Notes under the pieces: model-generated | What the model was told of the DNA's origin: nothing | The model's input: only the letters and a program-made list of their open reading frames with translations | Databases searched by the model: none | From: Alphaproteobacteria bacterium | GTDB taxonomy: Bacteria > Pseudomonadota > Alphaproteobacteria > Acetobacterales > Acetobacteraceae | Length of the DNA stretch: 7,845 nucleotides | Assembly: GCA_026225015.1 (NCBI GenBank) | Contig: JAMFRY010000046.1 | Location: 1-7,845 of the forward strand | Direction: 5' to 3' | Shown here: piece by piece, positions 1 through 4,303 of the stretch | How positions within the stretch are numbered: position 1 is the first letter of the stretch | Layout of the letters: every line of letters starts with the position of its first letter | Made by a program: the position numbers and the translations under genes

Positions 1-732
1 ATAGTTGGAGATTTCATACTGCGCCAAACCATGCCGGGCGGCGGCATTTTCCGTCTCTTCATAAAGGGCAGCGGCGATGTCCTCGTCCGGCAGGCTAAAC
101 GCGCCACGGCCATAAAGCGTTGCAAATTTGGTGCCCTGCTCGATGGTGAGTTGGTAGAGCGAGAGATGATCCGCTGCCAATTCGAGCGCGCTATCCAGCT
201 CCGCTCGCCATTGCGGCAGGGTCTGTTCGGGGCGGGCATAGATCAGGTCGAAGGACAGGCGCGGAAAGATTTCCCGGGCCAGCGCGATCGCCGCTTTTGC
301 CTGTCCGGCCGAATGTTCCCGCCCCAAAAACTTCAGCGCTGCGTCATCAAAACTCTGCACGCCGATGGAGACCCGGTTGACGCCCGCTTGCCGGTAGCCA
401 CGAAACCGCCCGGCCTCGATGCTGGTGGGGTTGGCCTCCAGCGTAATTTCTGCCTCCGGAGCCAAAACGAACAGCCGGCGAACGTCGTCCAGCAGCGCGG
501 CCACGCTCGAAGGCTGCATCAGGCTCGGCGTGCCGCCGCCGAAGAAAACGGAGGTAACCCGCCTTGGCCCGAGGCGCGCCGCTTCGAATGCCAGCTCCCG
601 GCGCAGGGCGGCAATAAAGCGCGCCTCGGGAATACGCTCCCGCACATGTGAGTTGAAATCGCAATACGGGCATTTGCTCAGGCAGAACGGCCAATGAATA
701 TATAGCGCCAAGGCCTGCATGGGTGTTTGCAT
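1..732 (-). CDS. hemW: HemW, radical-SAM haem chaperone (coproporphyrinogen III oxidase-like), 3' end outside window
   Basis: Reading leftward from an ATG at 732, the frame stays open for 244 codons to the window edge, so the C-terminal third of a protein usually about 380-390 aa is missing. Seen: the radical-SAM cluster motif C17-x3-C21-x2-C24 followed by D-F. The Phe, where HemN has a fourth Cys, is the HemW signature. Also seen are GGGTPS at 65-70 (SAM binding), EANP near 99, RVSIGVQSF at 120-128, LGREH at 136-140, FDLIYARP at 161-168 and YEISNY at the edge. Family knowledge: HemW binds haem and an SAM-linked [4Fe-4S] cluster and passes haem to respiratory proteins; it is not a true coproporphyrinogen oxidase. 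The start is uncertain between 732 and the in-frame ATG at 720, because neither has a well-spaced ribosome binding site. The gene diverges from the histidine phosphatase with a gap of about 77 bases. Confidence 0.93.
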   Translation of the reverse strand, partial: MQTPMQALALYIHWPFCLSKCPYCDFNSHVRERIPEARFIAALRRELAFEAARLGPRRVTSVFFGGGTPSLMQPSSVAALLDDVRRLFVLAPEAEITLEANPTSIEAGRFRGYRQAGVNRVSIGVQSFDDAALKFLGREHSAGQAKAAIALAREIFPRLSFDLIYARPEQTLPQWRAELDSALELAADHLSLYQLTIEQGTKFATLYGRGAFSLPDEDIAAALYEETENAAARHGLAQYEISNY

Positions 733-797
733 GGCTCCACATAGCCCCTGCCCAATCCCTGCCGCAATTCTGCCGGATAAATGGGGCACTCGAATGC

Positions 798-803
798 AGG
801 AGC
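798..803 (+). promoter_or_regulatory. Ribosome binding site that fixes a TTG start for the histidine phosphatase
   Basis: AGGAGC lies six bases before a TTG at 810, exactly where the catalytic-domain strand (RLWLVRHA) begins. The longer reading from a GTG at 723 would overlap the hemW start on the other strand. It would also add 29 residues with no family resemblance and has no ribosome binding site. Confidence 0.7.
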
Positions 804-809
804 AGAAAT

Positions 810-1421
810 TTGCGTTTATGGCTTGTCCGCCACGCTTTGGTCGCCCCGGAGGCGCTGGCGTTCCTCTATGGCAGCAACGACGTGCCGATTTGCGAGGTGA
901 CCATGGGATCGCATGGCGGCCGCTATGCCGCGTTGGCGGCGAGGCTGCCGCGGCCGGCGCAGGTATTGATTACCCCGCTTTCGCGCACCCGCCTGACCTT
1001 TGAAGCGCTGATCCGTGCCGGCTATCCGTATCAGGAGCCGCTGGTCGACAAGGCCTTCATCGAACAGGATTTCGGCCATTGGCAGGGCCGGGCCATGGCC
1101 GAGTTCAACAACCGCGTAATGGCGGACAGGCACCCCTTCTGGCCGATCAGCGCCGCGGAAACCCCGCCGGGCGGCGAGAGCTTTCAAGACCTAATCTACC
1201 GCGTCGGCGAGGGGATGGAGCGCTTGTCATCTCAAGCCGCCGGACGTGACGTTATCGTCATTTCCCATGGCGGCGCCATCCGCGCCGCCTGCGCCTATGC
1301 GCTTGGCTTGAACCCGCACCAGGCTTTGTCCTTGTCTATTGAAAACATTTCGCTCACCCGGCTGGAGCGGCAGGAGGAGTCCTGGCGGCTGATTTCGCTC
1401 AATGAACAATTATCAACTTGA
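810..1421 (+). CDS. Histidine phosphatase family protein (phosphoglycerate mutase-like)
   Basis: A 203-residue protein if started at the TTG at 810. It has the branch-1 histidine phosphatase layout: N-terminal strand with R7-H8 (phospho-acceptor His) in LVRHAL, TPLSRT with R59, F-I-E85-x3-G-H-W-Q-G with the likely proton donor E85, GGESFQDL at 121-128, and VISHGGAIRA with the second catalytic His at 153. All core residues are present. The usual RHG is RHA here, which the family tolerates. Such enzymes remove phosphate from small metabolites through a phosphohistidine intermediate. Candidate subtypes are alpha-ribazole phosphatase (CobC) and general sugar or nucleotide phosphatases, but no neighbouring cobalamin gene supports CobC, so the substrate is left open. 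It has no signal peptide or membrane segment and is presumably cytoplasmic. It diverges from hemW and is followed 92 bases later by the SYLF gene on the same strand. Confidence 0.88.
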   Translation: MRLWLVRHALVAPEALAFLYGSNDVPICEVTMGSHGGRYAALAARLPRPAQVLITPLSRTRLTFEALIRAGYPYQEPLVDKAFIEQDFGHWQGRAMAEFNNRVMADRHPFWPISAAETPPGGESFQDLIYRVGEGMERLSSQAAGRDVIVISHGGAIRAACAYALGLNPHQALSLSIENISLTRLERQEESWRLISLNEQLST

Positions 1422-1503
1422 GTTTCTTGTTCCGATTCACAAATCACCCATGATCCAGGGTGCGATCAACGCATTCGTTTCCAAAAGACGTTCAACCTAA
1501 CAC

Positions 1504-1507
1504 GGAG
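1504..1507 (+). promoter_or_regulatory. Ribosome binding site fixing the ATG at 1514 of the SYLF gene
   Basis: GGAG stands six bases before the ATG at 1514, whose product begins directly with a signal peptide. The same frame is open back to a GTG at 1460, but that would put 18 polar residues in front of the signal peptide and has no ribosome binding site. Confidence 0.75.
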
Positions 1508-1513
1508 TTTAGC

Positions 1514-2185
1514 ATGAAACGCCTGTTGCTGGCCGCTACATTGCTGGTAGCGCCCTCCCTCGCCCCGATCGCCGAGGCGGCTTCCCCTCAACATCTGGTT
1601 GATAGCGCGACCTTGTCTCTGGAAGACATCTTGGACGGCTCGCCCGGCACGCAGGCGCAGCAATTTCTGCAAAAGGCCCGCGCGGTTGTGGTTTGCCCCG
1701 ACATTTTCCGTGGCGCCTTCATTGTCGGCGGCGAGGGCGGTGGCTGCGTGATGGTGGCGCGCGGCGCCGGCGGCTCCTGGTCCAATCCCGCCTTCTACAC
1801 CCTGGGCAGCGCCAGCTTCGGTTTTCAAATAGGCGCTCAGACCGCCGAGGTGCTGATGCTGATCATGACCACCAACGGGCTCAACGCCTTGCTCAATAGC
1901 CAATTCAAGTTCGGCGTCGACGCTGGGCTGACCATTGCCACCTTGGGCGCTGGCGTGAACGGTTCGATGTCGACCGGGCTCAAAGCCGATATTCTGACCC
2001 TTTCCAAGACCCAGGGCGCGTATGGCGGCGTTTCCCTCGCCGGCTCCATTCTCGGCTCTGATTCCGGCACCGACCAAGCCTATTATGGCTCGGCGGTCGA
2101 TGCAAGGCAGATCGTGGTGAATATGGAAGGCAGCAATCCGGGAGCCAATCCGCTCCGCGCCACGCTTACGAAATTTGGCGGGTAG
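1514..2185 (+). CDS. Exported SYLF-domain (Ysc84-like) lipid-binding protein
   Basis: A 223-residue protein. Residues 1-22 form a classic Sec signal peptide: K2-R3, a Leu/Ala-rich core, then A-E-A before the predicted cut at 22/23. The mature part fits the bacterial SYLF/YSC84 family: a helix with A-x-L-S-L-E-D-I at 32-39, KARAVVVCPD at 54-63, a glycine-rich IVGGEGGGCVM at 70-80, GSWSNPAFY at 87-95, SFGFQIGAQTAEVLMLIM at 101-118, then a Gly-rich beta region with K-T-Q-G-A-Y-G-G-V-S-L near 165-175. In eukaryotes SYLF domains bind phosphoinositides and actin. The bacterial secreted versions are mostly uncharacterised and annotated as lipid-binding. Inference: a periplasmic or outer-membrane-associated lipid-binding protein. 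Mature Cys61 and Cys78 could form a disulfide. There is no lipobox. The gene has its own ribosome binding site and ends at the shared palindrome 2193-2227. No convincing promoter was recognised in the 92-base gap before it. Confidence 0.87.
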   Translation: MKRLLLAATLLVAPSLAPIAEAASPQHLVDSATLSLEDILDGSPGTQAQQFLQKARAVVVCPDIFRGAFIVGGEGGGCVMVARGAGGSWSNPAFYTLGSASFGFQIGAQTAEVLMLIMTTNGLNALLNSQFKFGVDAGLTIATLGAGVNGSMSTGLKADILTLSKTQGAYGGVSLAGSILGSDSGTDQAYYGSAVDARQIVVNMEGSNPGANPLRATLTKFGG

Positions 2186-2192
2186 TATTTAG

Positions 2193-2227
2193 AGATTGTA
2201 GGGCGGACGTTGCCCGCCCTACAATTT
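2193..2227. terminator. Bidirectional hairpin terminator between convergent SYLF gene and carD
   Basis: TTGTAGGGCGG (2196-2206) and CCGCCCTACAA (2214-2224) form a perfect 11-bp stem around a 7-base loop. Flanking A/T pairs extend it by about three pairs with one G-T. The plus-strand side is followed by TTTCTATT, a weak U-rich tail. The minus-strand tail is less U-rich. It fills almost the whole 42-base gap between the two convergent stop codons, the expected place for a shared terminator. The arm sequence also resembles dispersed intergenic palindromes, so it may have arisen from a repeat. Confidence 0.65.
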
Positions 2228-3478
2228 CTATTCCGACTTCAGATGCGCGATCAGGCGTTCCGCGGCGGTTGGCTTGTCGAGTTTTTCCAGCGCTGCGTAT
2301 TCGGCGGCCAAGCGGTCCAGGGCGGATTCGTAAATCTGGCGTTCCGAAAAACTCTGGTCCGGCTGGCCGGAATTGCGGTGCAGATCGCGCACCACCTCGG
2401 CGATGGCGGAAGGGTCGCCGGAATTGATCTTCGCCTCATATTCCTGGGCGCGGCGCGACCACATGGTGCGCTTGATGCGGGCCCGGCCTTTCAGGGTCGC
2501 CAGCACGTCATCGAACTGCTTGTGCGAGGCCAGTTTCCGTAATCCGGCGGTGCGGGCCTTGTTGGTGGGAACCCGCAGCGTCATGCGGTTTTCATCGAAG
2601 GTGATGTGAATCAGCTCCAATTTATGCCCGGCGATTTCCTCGACGGCGATGCGCTCCACCTTGCCGACGCCATGGGTTGGATAGACCACGAAATCGCCAT
2701 CGGCGAATATTTCCGCCTTGGCCATGGCGCGTGGCGGCGCCAAGGGTCGCATCGGCCCGGACATCACCCCGGAATGCGATTGCGGCGTGGCGGGTCGAGC
2801 TGCGGCCGGCTGGGGCGCCCCCGGCTGAGGCGCCCCCGGCTGAGGCGCGTGAGGTGCGGCCGGCTGAGGTGCGGCATGGATGGGCGCGGTGTGCGCAGCA
2901 GGCTGCGGCTGTGTTGCTTGCGGCACTGGGAGGGCCTGGGGCGACGGCGCTTGCTTTGCTGCCTTTGGCGCCGGCGGGTGAGGCGCAGCTTGCTTTGCTG
3001 CCGGTTTGGCCGCTGGTGTAGCCGGCGCCTGCGGCGCTTGCACCGTGACGGAGGGTGTTGCCTTGGCAGACGGTGTTTTCGTATCGGCTTTAATCGCCGC
3101 CGGGGAAGTTGCGGGCTTGGCGGCCGGCTTGCCAGGCTGGTTGGCAGGTTGGGCGGACTCCGCTTTGGCGCTGGATTTGGGCTTTAATGCAGTTGTCAAT
3201 GTTTTTACCGTTGCTGATTTGAGAGGAGGTTTGGATTCGGTTTCGGGTCCAACTTTGGTTTTGGCTTTTGCTTCCGGCGTTTTTTTGTTCGGAGTCTTCT
3301 CGGTATTTGCCGATTTTGCAGCTTTGGCCTTTTCAGGTGCGACTTTCGCCGGCGTTGCGGCGGCGCCTAAAGCAATGGCGCGCTGGCTGAGGCGCCCCAT
3401 ACCCGCGCTGCCGGAATCATGCAGCCGCGGACGCGCCGTCCGCCCTTCATCGCTTTCTCTGTCAACCATGCCACACAT
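2228..3478 (-). CDS. carD: CarD/CdnL-family transcription regulator with long Lys/Ala/Pro-rich N-terminal extension
   Basis: A 416-residue reading. Residues 255-416 are a full-length alphaproteobacterial CarD: the RNA polymerase beta-subunit-interacting Tudor-like part (FVVYPTHGVGKVERI at 263-277, then MTLRVPTNKARTAGLRKL), followed by the helical DNA-binding part with W340 in RTMWSRRAQEYEAK. Family knowledge: CarD/CdnL binds RNA polymerase and stabilises open promoter complexes, notably at housekeeping and rRNA promoters. Residues about 40-110 are Lys-rich and 110-250 are Ala/Pro/Gln-rich, with PQPGA repeats. This looks disordered and histone H1-like and is absent from the usual CarD of about 165 aa. 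The start is uncertain: ATGs at 3478 and 3469 lack a good ribosome binding site, and an in-frame stop lies a few codons upstream of 3478. Internal Mets 239, 243 and 252 could give a normal-length form. It is the last gene of the minus-strand cluster, 139 bases after fdxA. Confidence 0.9.
   Translation of the reverse strand: MCGMVDRESDEGRTARPRLHDSGSAGMGRLSQRAIALGAAATPAKVAPEKAKAAKSANTEKTPNKKTPEAKAKTKVGPETESKPPLKSATVKTLTTALKPKSSAKAESAQPANQPGKPAAKPATSPAAIKADTKTPSAKATPSVTVQAPQAPATPAAKPAAKQAAPHPPAPKAAKQAPSPQALPVPQATQPQPAAHTAPIHAAPQPAAPHAPQPGAPQPGAPQPAAARPATPQSHSGVMSGPMRPLAPPRAMAKAEIFADGDFVVYPTHGVGKVERIAVEEIAGHKLELIHITFDENRMTLRVPTNKARTAGLRKLASHKQFDDVLATLKGRARIKRTMWSRRAQEYEAKINSGDPSAIAEVVRDLHRNSGQPDQSFSERQIYESALDRLAAEYAALEKLDKPTAAERLIAHLKSE
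2808..2874 (-). repeat. 15-base tandem repeats in the CarD linker
   Basis: Within carD, a 15-base unit (plus strand GGCTGAGGCGCCCCC) occurs at 2808-2822 with one mismatch and at 2823-2837. A degraded copy follows at 2838-2848. A related unit, GAGGTGCGGCCGGCT, sits at 2851-2865 and starts again at 2866-2874. On the coding strand they encode A-P-Q-P-G and A-P-Q-P-A steps at about residues 202-225. The pattern suggests slippage-driven growth of the disordered linker. Confidence 0.75.
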
Positions 3479-3536
3479 CCCGAATGCGCCGCTTCTTCAC
3501 TCATGCCGGGGGAAGCGGCGGCGCTATTAGCCTCTA

Positions 3537-3556
3537 GCCTGGGACGATCCCCAGGC
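3537..3556. other. Small inverted repeat between fdxA and carD
   Basis: GCCTGGG (3537-3543) and CCCAGGC (3550-3556) form a 7-bp stem with a 6-base loop, about 60 bases upstream of the carD start. No U-run follows on the carD-sense strand, which argues against a standard terminator. An operator or an mRNA processing hairpin is possible. The 139-base gap it sits in also holds an A7 tract at 3573-3579 and nothing else I can name. Confidence 0.35.
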
Positions 3557-3617
3557 AATGCATCAGCATATCAAAAAAATAGGGATTCGTCACGCCCGGC
3601 GGAAAAACGCTCAGGTC

Positions 3618-3950
3618 TCAAGGTGATCCCGGATTTGGGCTCAGCAGCGCCTCTTTGCCTGGCTTGTCCTTCCATTCATCCGCGTCATCCGGCGGCGTGC
3701 CCTTGCGGGTGATGTTCGGCCAGGATTTGGCGAAATCCCGGTTGCGTTCCGCCCAGGCAGTGGCGCGGTCGTCACTATCGGGCAGGATCGCCTCAGCCGG
3801 ACATTCCGGTTCACAGACTCCGCAATCGATGCACTCGTCGGGATGGATCACCAGCATGTTTTCGCCAACGTAGAAGCAATCCACCGGGCAGACTTCGACG
3901 CAATCCATAAATTTGCATTTGATGCAGTTTTCGGTGACCACATAGGTCAT
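3618..3950 (-). CDS. fdxA: Seven-iron ferredoxin FdxA ([3Fe-4S] + [4Fe-4S])
   Basis: A 110-residue protein starting at the ATG at 3950. Its nine cysteines, C9, C12, C17, C21, C25, C40, C43, C46 and C50, match the spacing of Azotobacter ferredoxin I plus one. By homology C9, C17 and C50 hold the [3Fe-4S] cluster and C21, C40, C43 and C46 the [4Fe-4S] cluster. The family motifs VTENCIKCK, CVEVCPVDCFY, DECIDCGVCEPECPAEAI and the C-terminal helical tail (WAERNRDFAKSWPNI) are all present, as is the usual length. It is a cytoplasmic low-potential electron carrier; its redox partners cannot be told from the sequence. A ferredoxin of this type next to CarD is a recurring alphaproteobacterial arrangement. 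It lies 76 bases after the S4 gene and 139 before carD, so co-transcription is plausible but a separate carD promoter is not excluded. Confidence 0.95.
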   Translation of the reverse strand: MTYVVTENCIKCKFMDCVEVCPVDCFYVGENMLVIHPDECIDCGVCEPECPAEAILPDSDDRATAWAERNRDFAKSWPNITRKGTPPDDADEWKDKPGKEALLSPNPGSP

Positions 3951-3956
3951 CAAGCG

Positions 3957-3961
3957 CTCCT
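3957..3961 (-). promoter_or_regulatory. Ribosome binding site fixing the fdxA ATG
   Basis: AGGAG on the minus strand, six bases before the ATG at 3950. The frame is also open from a TTG at 3953, only three bases from this site, so the ATG is preferred. It gives the N-terminus MTYVVTENC standard for the family. Confidence 0.8.
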
Positions 3962-4026
3962 GAAACCGTAATTCTGGCTGGGCGATATGCGCGACAATGC
4001 CGCTTCACGCAAGGCCGCGCGCCCAT

Positions 4027-4302
4027 TTACGCGATTTCCTCATATAACAGCCTCGCCTCGGTCGCGGGGCCGCGCCTTGACGCCAAGGCCAGAACTTTGG
4101 CAACCACCACGCCGCGCGAGAGCGGCAGAGTGAGCACATCGCCGGGCCGCAATTTGGCATGCGGTTTTTCGGTAGGCTGGCGGTTGATGCGTACCATGCC
4201 CTGCGCGATCAAATCGCCGGCCATTGCGCGGGATTTGCAGAACCGCGCAAAGAACAGGAATTTGTCCAGGCGCTGCCAGGCTTTGTCCTCTTCTTCACGC
4301 AT
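4027..4302 (-). CDS. S4-domain RNA-binding protein, Hsp15-like
   Basis: A 91-residue protein. Residues 11-60 are an S4 RNA-binding domain: RLDKFLFFARFCKSRAMAGD, then LIAQGMVRINRQPTEKP and LRPGDVLTL, closest in pattern to Hsp15 (HslR). Known of the family: E. coli Hsp15 is a heat-shock protein that binds 50S subunits still carrying peptidyl-tRNA and helps recycle them. This protein is shorter than E. coli Hsp15 (about 133 aa) because the basic C-terminal extension is missing, so the exact role may differ. The ATG comes one base after the helicase stop (TGA-A-ATG) and has no ribosome binding site; the sequence before it is pyrimidine-rich CCTCCT. Translation therefore probably depends on ribosomes terminating on the helicase. 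That coupling is inferred, but it implies co-expression of the two RNA-binding proteins. Confidence 0.92.
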   Translation of the reverse strand: MREEEDKAWQRLDKFLFFARFCKSRAMAGDLIAQGMVRINRQPTEKPHAKLRPGDVLTLPLSRGVVVAKVLALASRRGPATEARLLYEEIA

Positions 4303-4303
4303 T

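Noticed and set aside
31..742. Open frames on both strands overlapping hemW, including a minus-strand frame starting at 742
   Set aside because: HemW with its cysteine motif and several conserved blocks explains the segment; these are other-frame shadows.
1466..2077. Minus-strand 203-codon open frame opposite the SYLF gene
   Set aside because: It is antisense to a gene with a signal peptide and conserved domain, and has a low-complexity Gly/Ala translation.
2606..3530. Plus-strand open frames of 193 and 174 codons opposite carD
   Set aside because: They mirror the Ala/Pro/Lys-rich repeats of the CarD extension and give Arg- or Gly/Ala-rich translations with no ribosome binding site. The 174-codon frame looks membrane-like only because Ala/Lys codons read as Ala/Leu/Phe on the other strand.
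3367..3558. Alternative minus-strand frame overlapping the carD start (63 codons)
   Set aside because: It has no ribosome binding site and no family resemblance, and it stops inside carD in another frame. Noted only because the carD start itself is uncertain.
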